Positions 52,183 to 60,822 are shown, counted from the stretch's first letter. The stretch: DNA of 64,000 nucleotides from CALNYZ01 sp942490945 (GCA_942490945.1 CALNYZ010000018.1:434001-498000); one strand, 5' to 3'. Notes: generated by a model from the sequence alone, not told the origin. Translations and numbers: made by a program.

Positions 52183-52908
52183 TCAGTCAGTCAGAAAAAA
52201 CGTCACGTTGGTAACGACGCGCACATCCTTGTCAATTTTTTTCGTATCACCATAGCTTTCACCGATATCACGAATAATAAACCCGCCTTGTCTTGCGCTA
52301 CGTATGCCGCCCACTTTCACCCCTGCATTGGTAGCAAACTCATTGGCCGTGAGGCGTGCATTACGTGTGGCTTCCATTAACATGTCAGGCTTGATGTCAT
52401 TCAGTTTTGTAAAGTAGTAGGCGGGTGCATTATTTTTTATATCCAGACCCTGTGCGATGAGCCGGTTCAGCTTCGCACGCACCTCTGAAACCAGGCGTAC
52501 CTTGGTAGTCTGCACTTCTATTTCACCAACCAGGTAATGTCGCTCTTCCACCAGTTTTTGATTCTCGTCGCGAAATTCTTTTTTCAAATAATTTATCACG
52601 CCGGGCACAATTTCATCTTTTGCAAAGCCGCTTTCCAGCAGCAAGGAGATGATCTTCTGTTGATCCTGTTCGGACAGTGCATACAATTTCGGAATTTCAC
52701 TCTGCTTGTTACCCGAGACCGTATATTGGATTGACCAGTAGGCCTTGTCCGCTTCTACTTTTCGTTCCGCGAGTCCCTTCACCTCTGCGGTATTGAGTGC
52801 AACCTTGGCGTTAGACAAAGTCTGGCTGATAAAATAGCCTGCCAAGGCAACACCTATTGCCAACAACAGGGCAGCACCACTTAATTCGGTTTTATTTGAT
52901 GATAACTG
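52183..52908 (-). CDS. SIMPL-domain (DUF541) periplasmic protein
   Basis: A 241-residue protein with one N-terminal membrane anchor (AALLLAIGVALAGYFISQTL) and a SIMPL/DUF541 domain (about 40-240), including EVKGLAERKVEADKAYW and ARLTANEFATNAGVKVGGI. The ATG at 52908 is chosen because AGGAGA stands 5 nt upstream. SIMPL proteins occur in the envelope and are of unknown mechanism. Not in an obvious operon. Confidence 0.87.
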   Translation of the reverse strand, partial: QLSSNKTELSGAALLLAIGVALAGYFISQTLSNAKVALNTAEVKGLAERKVEADKAYWSIQYTVSGNKQSEIPKLYALSEQDQQKIISLLLESGFAKDEIVPGVINYLKKEFRDENQKLVEERHYLVGEIEVQTTKVRLVSEVRAKLNRLIAQGLDIKNNAPAYYFTKLNDIKPDMLMEATRNARLTANEFATNAGVKVGGIRSARQGGFIIRDIGESYGDTKKIDKDVRVVTNVTFFLTD

Positions 52909-52987
52909 CATATCTTCTCCTGAATCCGGTTTATCCAACTTGTCTGATGTACAGTATTATTAAATATTAGCCTGTGCAAAGCTACCT

Positions 52988-53620
52988 TCATGGTGATTGG
53001 TCGCTTGAAATGATACGGTCAATTTGCTTGTTGTGAAGACGACTAAAAAACAACAACGCCGTGCAAGCACCGATTAATGCCAAAAACATATCGGATTGTG
53101 TGTCCCATGGGTCACCCTGTGTACCAAGGAACTCATTGGCACCCTGTCCGAGCAGCAGGGCAGATGCCCATTCAATTAATTCGTAGCTTGCACTGATGGC
53201 CAGCACCACGCAAATCACAATAAAGCTGCGCATCCTTGCCCCGTGAATAATTTGCTGGCGAATAATGATTTCTCTTGCGACAAGGGCAGGGACAAAGCCC
53301 TGAAAGAAATGCCCGATTTTGTCATAAGGATTGCGACTCAAATCCAGCAGGTCTGCTATCTGAAACCCGAGTGGCACACGGGCATAGGTATAAGCCGCAC
53401 CGGTGATAAGCACCATTGCATGCAAAAAAATAAATAAATACAGCAGGCTTGTCAGCGGAAAGTTCCGATAAGTTGCGGCCAGTACCGGCAAGGCGATGAA
53501 AACAGGAAAAACTTCCAGCACCCAGGTGGTGCGATCGTAGGGATGGTATCCTGAAATCAACAGCATGACCGCGATCAGTAGCGTTGCGATAATGAGAATT
53601 GTGCTTCGATTCAGTAACAT
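52988..53620 (-). CDS. YjdF-type (DUF2238) membrane protein
   Basis: A 210-residue polytopic membrane protein of the DUF2238 family, known as YjdF in Escherichia coli. Its family signature is seen as RNPYDKIGHFFQGFVPALVAREI and ASYELIEWASALLLG, with QGDPWDTQSDM near the C-terminus. About six membrane segments. The ATG at 53620 is used; a TTG 39 nt upstream would extend it. Function unknown. Confidence 0.85.
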   Translation of the reverse strand: MLLNRSTILIIATLLIAVMLLISGYHPYDRTTWVLEVFPVFIALPVLAATYRNFPLTSLLYLFIFLHAMVLITGAAYTYARVPLGFQIADLLDLSRNPYDKIGHFFQGFVPALVAREIIIRQQIIHGARMRSFIVICVVLAISASYELIEWASALLLGQGANEFLGTQGDPWDTQSDMFLALIGACTALLFFSRLHNKQIDRIISSDQSP

Positions 53621-53734
53621 ATTCGAAAGCCTGTTTAACAACCGTGCTTTGCGGGGCAATGGAACTTATTGTTATGCGCTTTACTTATCAATGCGTACAT
53701 ATTATTAACTTGTTTTTGAAGATTTTAGCCATCG

Positions 53735-54316
53735 TTATTTTATTGCATTGTTTGGCTTTTCTTTACTTAAAGTAAAAGATGTTTTTAATGGAATGCTTGT
53801 ATCCCTGATTTTATCAATGATAGTTACATCAATGATCCATTTACCCGGTATGTCACCATGTTCACCAATGAACTTGATCACTGCTGGCGCCAGACGAATG
53901 TTTGTCGGATCGCCCATAAGTTTGCCACTTCCACAGTCATAATCTTTTGCATTTATAGAAAAACTACCGTCGGGTCTGGTTACTTTAATGTCACATCTCA
54001 GTCTGAATTCACCCTGGACACCAAGTTTTGGGTTGATATAAAAAGTTAGTATAGTCAGCTGTTCGCCATAACTGACCAGTGTCGCCTCTGAAAAGTGTGG
54101 AATATTTTCTGATGGCGTTTCCCATTTTTGTTCCCAGTCCTGGTCTGGCGTGACAACAAGCCAACCGCCGAACCCGTTTATACTTTTCATGTTATCTCTG
54201 TTTGGCACTCGCTGACCATCGCCGGAAATCCAGCCGCCCGGATCTGGCTTGACTTCGAGGCTGCCAATAGCGGAACAGGGAATGGACAAGATAATTAGAA
54301 TTAACAGATGTTTCAT
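53735..54316 (-). CDS. secreted protein, unknown function
   Basis: A 193-residue protein with a signal peptide (MKHLLILIILSIPCSAIGS, cleavage around residue 19) and a soluble domain rich in beta strands. The middle (VVTPDQDWEQKWETPSENIP, then EFRLRCDIKVTRPDGS) has two Cys that could pair. I do not recognise the family, although gammaproteobacteria carry similar small periplasmic proteins. Located between the YjdF-type and mscL genes, alone. Confidence 0.6.
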   Translation of the reverse strand: MKHLLILIILSIPCSAIGSLEVKPDPGGWISGDGQRVPNRDNMKSINGFGGWLVVTPDQDWEQKWETPSENIPHFSEATLVSYGEQLTILTFYINPKLGVQGEFRLRCDIKVTRPDGSFSINAKDYDCGSGKLMGDPTNIRLAPAVIKFIGEHGDIPGKWIIDVTIIDKIRDTSIPLKTSFTLSKEKPNNAIK

Positions 54317-54417
54317 GTTTTTATCATAGTTTAAAACTGCTTAAAGTGCGCAGGGTTCGAACATCATGAATGTTATTCCATGCTCCCGGATAGGTACTAT
54401 CAGTTGTAAATAGAATT

Positions 54418-54822
54418 TTACTGTTTCGTTTTTAACAAATCACGAATCTCGGTAAGCAGTACTTCTTCTGCCGAAGGTACAACGGGTAGCGTGGGAGCGG
54501 CCGCTTCTTTTTTCTTCAGCGAATTAATGCCTTTCACCACCATAAATATGGCAAAGGCAATAATCGTAAAATCAATCACGGTTTGAATGAACTTGCCATA
54601 GGCGAGCACAACCGCCGGCTGTGTGCCGACTGCTGCCTTGACAACATAGGCCAGGTCGGAAAAATCCACACCACCTAGCAGCACACCAATAGGCGGCATA
54701 AGTACACCTGCCACCAACGCAGAAACAATCTTGCCAAATGCCGCACCAATCACGATACCTACAGCCATATCAACCACATTGCCCTTAATCGCGAACTCTT
54801 TAAATTCACTTACAATACTCAT
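54418..54822 (-). CDS. mscL: large-conductance mechanosensitive channel
   Basis: A 134-residue MscL, which opens to release solutes on sudden osmotic downshift. It has the typical start SIVSEFKEFAIKGNVVDMAVGIVIGAAFGKIV and two membrane helices (about 15-45 and 75-97), with a C-terminal helix. Full length and well conserved. Confidence 0.97.
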   Translation of the reverse strand: MSIVSEFKEFAIKGNVVDMAVGIVIGAAFGKIVSALVAGVLMPPIGVLLGGVDFSDLAYVVKAAVGTQPAVVLAYGKFIQTVIDFTIIAFAIFMVVKGINSLKKKEAAAPTLPVVPSAEEVLLTEIRDLLKTKQ

Positions 54823-54895
54823 TATTATTCTCCTTGGTTATAGTTGTTCATCAGTGAGCCAGTAAACGAAAAAACTTGTTGTCTGGCCTTTTATA

Positions 54896-55174
54896 TTATT
54901 TACTCTTTTTTAGAATCAGCCCATCTACCAGATTTGAGGGTATATTCTGAAATAAGTGCGGGGAATTATTCTTTAGCCAAACAACGGCATTATCCGCAGA
55001 AAATTTGTTCATGGACATTTGCCTGTCTATTTCCCTGGATAATATCTCGAGTCTGGGTTTGAGTGAGTCTATTAATTGCGCTTTGTTTTTACGCTGTTTC
55101 TTGATTCTAAAAAATATAGTGATAATAATTAAACCTGAAACAGCGCCTATGATAAAGGGATAATATTCGTTCAT
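54896..55174 (-). CDS. small membrane-anchored protein, unknown function
   Basis: A 92-residue protein with one N-terminal membrane helix (FIIGAVSGLIIITIFF) followed by a basic, probably cytoplasmic, helical domain (RIKKQRKNK ... LEILSREIDRQM). I do not recognise it. It sits just upstream of mscL on the same strand, 73 nt from it, but the intergenic sequence gives no operon evidence. Confidence 0.5.
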   Translation of the reverse strand: MNEYYPFIIGAVSGLIIITIFFRIKKQRKNKAQLIDSLKPRLEILSREIDRQMSMNKFSADNAVVWLKNNSPHLFQNIPSNLVDGLILKKSK

Positions 55175-55479
55175 TGTTTTTCCTTGGCTAAAACGTTAAA
55201 AATTGCCGGTGCAATTTCGCGGATAATGCAACGCAGGACCAGCGTGGATTAATTTCCTGGATATAACAATAGCTCGCTGGCACATGGCTGCAAGATTCAT
55301 ATTAGCCTAAGTATAGAAGTTGTGCGGCGGGTCATCCCGGTAAGCAATACAATAATTCATGCTCTGGTCATGTTTTACACTGCAGTTGCACTAATATTTA
55401 CATACATAAGCATATGCAAAATTTGAAAATGCGAGTAGTGGGATTAGAGTATATGGCGTCTTTTATTGATACCCGGCAC
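55175..55479. other. intergenic region without gene
   Basis: About 305 nt. The one notable feature is a short hairpin, AAATTGC (55200-55206) with GCAATTT (55211-55217). No reading frame, attC-like end or promoter can be supported. This is the left edge of the accessory part of the window. Confidence 0.3.
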
Positions 55480-56034
55480 CTAATCTTTCAATGTATAGCC
55501 TTCCGGACAACTATTTTCCTCGGTTCTTGTATCACATACATAGGCTTGACCAATACGGTTTTTCCATTCTGCTATCACAGGTTCTTCAACATCGTATTTC
55601 CATATTTTCTGCAAATGATAAAAGCTGTCTTTCCCTTTTATGGCCAGATTAATCATTTTAAGTATTCTGTTATCTTTTAATGTGCAGTTAGTGTACCAAA
55701 ATACAGCTGGATATCCTTTGTGAGAATATTCAAGATCTTCATACTTAACTTCAGAACATTGTTTTTTACTTGGCGCCTCTCTATATTGTCTGAACGCTTC
55801 TACTTCATCTTCAGGACTCTTATATATTGTCACAACGAATAAGTCCTTATTCTTTTTTTCCTTACTGAACCATAACGTTTTTGTGGCATGCTCAGACTCT
55901 TTGCTTTTTATATTCCATTGATCTGTCTTTATATCACCTTTCACTATCAAATTTTCACCTTCACTCCAGTCACTAGCGAAGCAGGGTAGTATGAGCGTAA
56001 TGTTAAATAATATTGATATTAATATGTATTGCAT
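55480..56034 (-). CDS. secreted protein, unknown function
   Basis: A 184-residue protein with a signal peptide (MQYILISILFNITLILPCFA, likely cleaved after residue 20). The mature part is soluble, with four Cys (two around residues 112-136, two near the end) that probably form disulfides in the periplasm. I do not recognise the family. Base composition is AT-rich, unlike the neighbouring alkylmercury-lyase-like gene. Confidence 0.55.
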   Translation of the reverse strand: MQYILISILFNITLILPCFASDWSEGENLIVKGDIKTDQWNIKSKESEHATKTLWFSKEKKNKDLFVVTIYKSPEDEVEAFRQYREAPSKKQCSEVKYEDLEYSHKGYPAVFWYTNCTLKDNRILKMINLAIKGKDSFYHLQKIWKYDVEEPVIAEWKNRIGQAYVCDTRTEENSCPEGYTLKD

Positions 56035-56061
56035 AATTTCCTCTCTTTTTTATATAACGCG

Positions 56062-56739
56062 TTATTTTTTATATACCTGTGCTGCCAACTGGCAATTCTC
56101 GGCGAGAGGTACGAAGAAACCGGCAGCAAAGTCGACGGCCGACCGGAGATCGAAAATCTCGCGCGTATCCGTCGATTCATCCACCCAATCACGAGCTACT
56201 GTCTTATTGGCCAGAAACATCATTTCCATGCAAAGCGATTCGGCACAAACGATGTCCGATGTCGCGGCACCCCAGTTGATACCGAACCAGGCATCCAGTG
56301 TACCACTGTTAAATTCGGTGCCATTCTGTTCGATGTGGATTCTGTTACCGGTAATGCGGCATTGAGAATCGATCACGGTTGGCTTATTAAACATCGGACT
56401 GACCGCTAGCGCGTCCAGGGCGCACATGCAGTGAACCGTCACATCGTTAATATGGACCTTGTGCTCACGTTCCGCTGAGGTAAACGGGTAGGCACCGGCC
56501 GGATTACCAACTTCGTCGAGCACGATTAGCTTGCTGCACACAATGTTGTTAAGTGCCTGTTCCACATTACCTACTAGCTTGCCAACCTCCTTGCGTGTGA
56601 GCGTGCGGCCCTGCTGTATATAGCTGTTGAGCAGCTTGCAGTACAGAGCGGCGTCATCGCCGCTGAGTGATTTGAGCCCCGAGACCAGCGGGAGAATTGA
56701 ATCAAGCCGTTTCAATGCTGTTTTGACTTCAGTGTTCAT
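56062..56739 (-). CDS. alkylmercury lyase-like (MerB-family) protein
   Basis: A 225-residue protein of the MerB family, which cleaves carbon-mercury bonds. The N-terminal region (about 30-80) looks like the MerB winged helix (LTRKEVGKLVG). The catalytic motif VHCMCALDALA contains the Cys and the Asp (CALD) of the active site, and a further Cys in DIVCAESLCMEMMFLANK stands where the second catalytic Cys is expected. No merA, merR or merT gene is nearby. The gene is visibly more GC-rich than its neighbours, which suggests transfer. Confidence 0.72.
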   Translation of the reverse strand: MNTEVKTALKRLDSILPLVSGLKSLSGDDAALYCKLLNSYIQQGRTLTRKEVGKLVGNVEQALNNIVCSKLIVLDEVGNPAGAYPFTSAEREHKVHINDVTVHCMCALDALAVSPMFNKPTVIDSQCRITGNRIHIEQNGTEFNSGTLDAWFGINWGAATSDIVCAESLCMEMMFLANKTVARDWVDESTDTREIFDLRSAVDFAAGFFVPLAENCQLAAQVYKK

Positions 56740-56850
56740 TTAGTCATTCTTCATTTCCGTTTCACGGTTATCGATGATTGACTGACGTGGCTATGTAGAA
56801 AGCCACATCGATTTTGACTGTGATCTTTCCCCGATAAAGTGGATACATTT

Positions 56851-57530
56851 TCAATGAACATGCATCTGTTCATTAACAACGGGTACGCGGTGTCGATCAA
56901 CCCAAAATCCTACCGCCACGATTAACCAGAGCGCCTGTGCAGACCAGGCGACGGCAACAACAGACGGTGGGGGTGGGCCCAATATATTTGCCACATAAAC
57001 CACGACAAGAAAAATCACCAGCCCCCACAATGCATAGCTGCCAATTCTATCCAAAGCACGTGTGTGACGTATATATATATCCAGATACCAAACGCAAACA
57101 TCAACAACTCAACCGGAACGGCCAGAAATGGATAGTTCCACAGCGCCAGGCCAACCAGGTGGGTTTCATTCGGTGTTATTGGCATGTCGGGGCGGTGCGA
57201 CAAGAAATCCAGAAACCAGTGGCTAATGGCAACTATGGTAATCACTATGGCCGTCCTTTTACCTCCACCTCGAATCAGTGAGTAAATGCCGGCCAGTAAC
57301 ACGCCCCAAACCAGTAGCGTCAACAGGCTATGTGAATAAGGGTAGTGCGTGAATCGTAACGGCGTCAACACCGTGCTACCGGGTTCTATCGCAAATGTTT
57401 CGATTCCAAGTAGCACCAGATTTGGCCATATCAGATCTGCCAATTGACAGGCAAGGAATAACATACCAAGTGAAACTTGTGGAGCATATTTTTTTGCGCC
57501 TAAGGCTATAGCGAAGTGCCCAATAAACAT
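56851..57530 (-). pseudogene. broken membrane protein gene, frameshift in a TA dinucleotide tract
   Basis: Two frames fit one family of about 220-residue membrane proteins. The first (57530 to 57015) gives 171 residues with a start MFIGHFAIALGAKK and about five membrane segments; it runs off frame after IWIYIY. The second (57054 to 56851) begins DRIGSYALWGLV and supplies the family's C-terminus (NILGPPPPSV). The shift lies in the TA repeat at 57070-57080. Removing one TA pair joins the frames as IWIYIRHTRALDRIG and restores a protein of about 226 residues. The break may be a mutation, a phase-variable slip or a sequencing error. Confidence 0.75.
57070..57080. repeat. TA dinucleotide tract at a frameshift
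   Basis: An 11-nt run of alternating T and A inside the membrane protein gene. The reading frame is broken exactly here and is restored if the tract is shortened by one TA pair. Short tracts of this kind are prone to slippage. Confidence 0.7.
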
Positions 57531-57635
57531 ACTGTTCTCCGAGGAATATCAGGTCATGCTTGATAATAGATCATATTATCTGGTGCGTATAAAAATGCAA
57601 AGCCGTTATAAATTCGAATTATTTTTATTCATGAG

Positions 57636-57706
57636 GTTAACGCTGAAGCTGTGCGGCGCAAATGAAGTGCAGCGTAGTTTGCGTCCGAACGAGCGCTTTG
57701 TTAGCG
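57636..57706 (-). repeat. attC site 1 (after the 416-residue cassette gene)
   Basis: Minus-strand reading: CGCTAAC at one end (57700-57706) and CGTTAAC at the other (57636-57642). Inner arms GGCGCAAA and TTTGCGTC pair. The left edge of the array. Confidence 0.8.
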
Positions 57707-57712
57707 GAACAC

Positions 57713-58963
57713 TCAAATCATTAAACAGCATTCTTTCTCTAAATTATTTAAATGTTCATCTAGCGCAGCGTGAGATACAGGATTCTTTAAACGTTTAAGC
57801 TTTTCTTGAGGATCTGAAAGCCTATTACGGTCACTATCGGTTATGGCTTTGTTAATATCCTGAAAAAACTCACTATCATCAAAAAATATCAAGCTGATTC
57901 TCTTATCCCTCTCATCGACAAGCATACACCTAATTGGACATGCCTCTATAAGTTCTTTAAATCTCCGATCAAATGATGCAATAAATGGTACATAAAAACG
58001 AGCCTTATAAGATTTGCTTGCCATGGTTTCTTGGTGGCGAAGCGAATACAAATCCCAGCTCATACCACTCAATTTCTCAATAGCTTTCTTGGACTTCTGC
58101 ATCAAATGACCAAAAAATCTATATTCTTCTCCATGCTTCATAAGCTTCCATGCAAAATAAAGCTCTAATTTAGCAAACCTTCCCAAGTGATCAATAGTAT
58201 AAGTAACTAGCTTTTCAAGATTTTTAATGTAGTCCTTTTTATCTAACCATCTCAATTGCATACCTTTCATAAGTATCAATTTAAGTCCCTTCCTCCTGGC
58301 CAAGCTATCTTGTATTTCTTTACTGTTTTGAAATGATGAAATTGCTTCTGCCGCTTTCCTGCCTGATTGAATTCTGTCAATATTAAAAACTGGCTTCTTT
58401 GGGTTATTTCTGAAAGATCCAATATCAAGATAATCAAACCGTTTTAATGCTCGCACCGTTTCGAATGGGCGCATATTCGAGAGATCTAATGTATGAACCA
58501 GATCCTCTATCATGTAAAATGTATAATCAAAATTAAAACTATTATCCTCCCGGCCCTTAACCAACATTACGAGCTGATAAAACCAATCCCAATCAGATAC
58601 TGACTTACCTCCTTCATATATACGAAATGCCTCTGCCACTTGGGTGTCAAAACTAACGGAATATTCTAACGGAAAGGCGACACTTTCGTGTTTCGTATTA
58701 GCTTCATATAATTCATCGTCGTAAAAAAGCAATCCAGAAGCATTGAAAAATCTTGTTATGGCCGGACATGACTCTTCAATTTCACTTAGATATATCCCCC
58801 CAAAATTTGAATTAATATTATCTGTTGCATATAACAACTTAAATTCAGCGAATTGCGACAAATTTGGTTCGATCAAATCAGAAAATGAAGATGAAACTGG
58901 ATGGCTGACAATTAAGTTTGTTGCAAGCTCCATTCGCTTTATTCTTTTTTCTTCAGACTCCAT
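57713..58963 (-). CDS. integron cassette gene, 416-residue protein of unknown function
   Basis: An unusually large cassette gene, since most cassette products are under 250 residues. The product is soluble, Lys/Glu-rich and has no signal peptide. It has no family I recognise; notable stretches include FGGIYLSEIEESCPAITRFF (about residue 55), DWDWFYQLVMLVKG and a C-terminal Cys-rich end (KECCLMI). Regions with many aromatic residues and a basic middle suggest an enzyme or nucleic-acid-linked role, but this is speculation. It is followed by attC site 1; its 5' end abuts the interrupted attC site 2. Confidence 0.65.
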   Translation of the reverse strand: MESEEKRIKRMELATNLIVSHPVSSSFSDLIEPNLSQFAEFKLLYATDNINSNFGGIYLSEIEESCPAITRFFNASGLLFYDDELYEANTKHESVAFPLEYSVSFDTQVAEAFRIYEGGKSVSDWDWFYQLVMLVKGREDNSFNFDYTFYMIEDLVHTLDLSNMRPFETVRALKRFDYLDIGSFRNNPKKPVFNIDRIQSGRKAAEAISSFQNSKEIQDSLARRKGLKLILMKGMQLRWLDKKDYIKNLEKLVTYTIDHLGRFAKLELYFAWKLMKHGEEYRFFGHLMQKSKKAIEKLSGMSWDLYSLRHQETMASKSYKARFYVPFIASFDRRFKELIEACPIRCMLVDERDKRISLIFFDDSEFFQDINKAITDSDRNRLSDPQEKLKRLKNPVSHAALDEHLNNLEKECCLMI

Positions 58964-58987
58964 ATCAAAATCTTTCTCTTTATACCG

Positions 58988-59157
58988 CTAACGAGGATGT
59001 AGAAAAAGTCGAATATTCATTTTTATCCAATCATAACTCATTGTTTTTGATCATATAGTTCATCTTGCAATTTACGATTTTGGGGTTTTTCTACAGCCTC
59101 AACGATAAGGGTAAACGGCGCGCGCTTTTTGCGGGCGATTTGACCCGCTTGTTATAT
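58988..59157 (-). repeat. attC site 2, interrupted by a 108-bp element
   Basis: The attC ends are split: GCTAAC at 58987-58992 and the rest, AACGATAAGG to GTTATAT, at 59101-59157. If 58993-59100 and one AAC are removed the joined sequence CGCTAACGATAAGG matches the ends of the other six attC sites (CTAACG or ATAACG). Inner arms GGGTAAACG and CGATTTGACCC pair with one bulge. Confidence 0.7.
58993..59100. mobile_element. 108-bp MITE-like inverted-repeat element inside attC site 2
   Basis: The ends are GAGGATGTAGAAAAA (58993-59007) and, as reverse complement of 59086-59100, GAGGCTGTAGAAAAA, matching at 14 of 15 positions. AAC flanks it on both sides (58990-58992 and 59101-59103), consistent with a 3-bp target duplication. 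No coding frame is present. The ends look like those of an insertion sequence; the transposase must act in trans. I cannot name the family. Confidence 0.65.
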
Positions 59158-59160
59158 CCA

Positions 59161-59484
59161 TTACTCATTTAATATCCTTTCATATTCTTCCATGGCATCC
59201 TCATCAACCTCAACACTAGCTGATTCGGCCCAATGTGTATTGGTGCCTCGTTTTTTTATGCCAGAAACCCAATACTCCTCACCAGTTTCTTCATCAAAGT
59301 GGTTTCCAGCTATGCCTCCACCTTTGGCACGTTTAAGAGTTTTGCCTCGATAATACACGCTACGCCCAGACTTTGAGAATGTAACCCATCCAATTCTTGC
59401 ATCTACACCGTCAATGTCACCATCTTTATTCTCGATGTACATTACTCTGCGATTTTCACCTTTTGTAAGTTGATTATTTTTCAT
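59161..59484 (-). CDS. integron cassette gene, small conserved protein
   Basis: A 107-residue soluble protein with the pattern RIGWVTFSKSGRSVYYRGKTL followed by GNHFDEETGEEYWVSGIKKRG, which I know from many small bacterial proteins of unknown function. An internal ATG at residue 15 (MYIENKDGDIDG) resembles the start in relatives and has AAAGGTG upstream, so translation may start there. It begins 11 nt after the attC core GTTATAT and ends next to attC site 2. Confidence 0.7.
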   Translation of the reverse strand: MKNNQLTKGENRRVMYIENKDGDIDGVDARIGWVTFSKSGRSVYYRGKTLKRAKGGGIAGNHFDEETGEEYWVSGIKKRGTNTHWAESASVEVDEDAMEEYERILNE

Positions 59485-59488
59485 GGCA

Positions 59489-59571
59489 TATAACGCTGAG
59501 CTAGCCGGCGCCCCAAAATAGCGAACGAAGTGAGCTTTTGGGCGTCCGCGCTGCTGAGCGATTTGTTAGGT
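59489..59571 (-). repeat. attC site 3
   Basis: Minus-strand ends CCTAAC (59565-59570) and CGTTAT (59490-59495). Inner arms GCCCCAAAA and TTTTGGGCG pair around GCGAACGAAGTGAGC. It belongs to the cassette at 59582-59902. Confidence 0.85.
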
Positions 59572-59581
59572 AACATAGTTT

Positions 59582-59902
59582 TCATATTGCTTTTAAAAAC
59601 GTTATTACATTAATGTGCCAGTTAGTAAAGTGCACCATTGGTAATATGGCAAGCGACATTTTAACGGACGCTATAAACACAGTTTTTTTCTCTATTGGTT
59701 CAGATTTAATAAGTTCGTATATTACAAAACCTATTGCAACAACAAATAAAACAATAGTTAAGAATAGTGGAAGGCCATATGATAATAGTATTATTGCAAG
59801 ATTATCCTCGTAATGTTCGCCGAAAGTTCCTACAAGTAATATCAGTATTACGTAATATATTAGAAAGTAAGTTAATATTTTGTTTACAAAACTGATATAC
59901 AT
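59582..59902 (-). CDS. integron cassette gene, membrane protein of unknown function
   Basis: A 106-residue hydrophobic protein with about three membrane helices (IYYVILILLVGTFG; LSYGLPLFLTIVLFVVAIGFV; SVKMSLAILPMVHF). No motif suggests a function. Starts near the core of attC site 4 and ends next to attC site 3. Many cassette genes encode small membrane proteins of this sort. Confidence 0.6.
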   Translation of the reverse strand: MYISFVNKILTYFLIYYVILILLVGTFGEHYEDNLAIILLSYGLPLFLTIVLFVVAIGFVIYELIKSEPIEKKTVFIASVKMSLAILPMVHFTNWHINVITFLKAI

Positions 59903-59916
59903 AATTCATATGTTAC

Positions 59917-59990
59917 CTAACGCTTAAGGCCAGCGGCGCCGAAAAACCGCGCGGCGGTTTTGGCGTCCGAACTGGGCCGTCTTGTTATGC
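59917..59990 (-). repeat. attC site 4
   Basis: Minus-strand ends GCATAAC (59984-59990) and CGTTAG (59917-59922). Inner arms GGCGCCGAAAAACCGC and GCGGTTTTGGCGTCC pair almost fully. It belongs to the cassette at 60004-60798. Confidence 0.85.
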
Positions 59991-60003
59991 CAGTTTTATA
60001 CAC

Positions 60004-60798
60004 CTAACAACAGTCCCAATAGAAGTAAGCCTTTTCTAATGTATTTGTTTCTAAATCCTTTGTATTTATGAATATATGGCCAACACCGCTATCACCAAAC
60101 ATAATGTAATCATCTTCGTCTATTTGTAATAGTTGAACGTCTTCTTTTTGTGATGCTTCATAGTCTCTTGGATCACTCTGGGTAAAATCAGCGTACCCAC
60201 CAATTTTGTGACCAGTGCTCGAAAAATAATTATTAAATTCTTCTTTCTCACGTTCTGATAGCGAATCTTCAAAATCCCAATAATCAAGCCCACCAAAACT
60301 AAAAGAAAACTGAGAATCTTCGCTGCAACCAGTATCTATAGACTTATTAAACTTTAATTCATGGATTCTATTAACTGGCATTTCATCGTAATCTGATTTC
60401 TCCACAAAGGAGAAGTCGTTTAATGACTCTTTTTCTAAGTCATCATCGTTAAGATATACGATTTTTTCGACGCCAATATCCCACCAGTCATGAACAGGGA
60501 AATAAAGCTGCAGCAGGCCACTTGTGGGGAAACCCTTTAGCCTGGGCATTTCCGAAAAATTTATTTGTGCAATTAAAACCATCGGCTTCCCATTTTTATC
60601 TTTAGGATATTCGTAATCTATTGGCAAAAATGGGTTGCCAAGAAACTTGCTTTGTTTTTTATTCAATGGATCATTCAATAGATCGTCATCTAATGGTTCC
60701 GCATTAACTGAAATATATTCTCTCTGCAATTCAATTAACTCATTGGCATATTTAGAAAGCACTGCTGGAACAGGTATTATTTCTTTATCTTCTTCCAT
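60004..60798 (-). CDS. integron cassette gene, DUF1963 (YwqG-type) protein
   Basis: A 264-residue acidic protein of the DUF1963 family: SKFLGNPFLPIDYEYP near residue 50 and VLIAQINFSEMPRLKGFPTSG-type near 75, then LLQLYF. The family is common in bacteria, has an unknown function and is a frequent passenger in cassettes. The start is supported by AGGAAGGGAG 3-12 nt upstream. Full length. Confidence 0.8.
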   Translation of the reverse strand: MEEDKEIIPVPAVLSKYANELIELQREYISVNAEPLDDDLLNDPLNKKQSKFLGNPFLPIDYEYPKDKNGKPMVLIAQINFSEMPRLKGFPTSGLLQLYFPVHDWWDIGVEKIVYLNDDDLEKESLNDFSFVEKSDYDEMPVNRIHELKFNKSIDTGCSEDSQFSFSFGGLDYWDFEDSLSEREKEEFNNYFSSTGHKIGGYADFTQSDPRDYEASQKEDVQLLQIDEDDYIMFGDSGVGHIFINTKDLETNTLEKAYFYWDCC

Positions 60799-60822
60799 TG
60801 CTCCCTTCCTAAATTATAAAGG

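Noticed and set aside
55200..55217. Short hairpin considered as a further attC site
   Set aside because: It lacks the TAAC and GTTA cores in proper order and no cassette gene abuts it.
56054..56065. Perfect palindrome ATAACGCGTTAT near the MerB-like gene end considered as an attC core
   Set aside because: A single short palindrome without the paired arms of an attC; it overlaps the MerB-like stop codon.
57015..57054. The overlap of the two frames considered as two overlapping real genes
   Set aside because: The second frame begins at a TTG in the middle of a conserved stretch and supplies the missing C-terminus of the first; one broken gene fits better.
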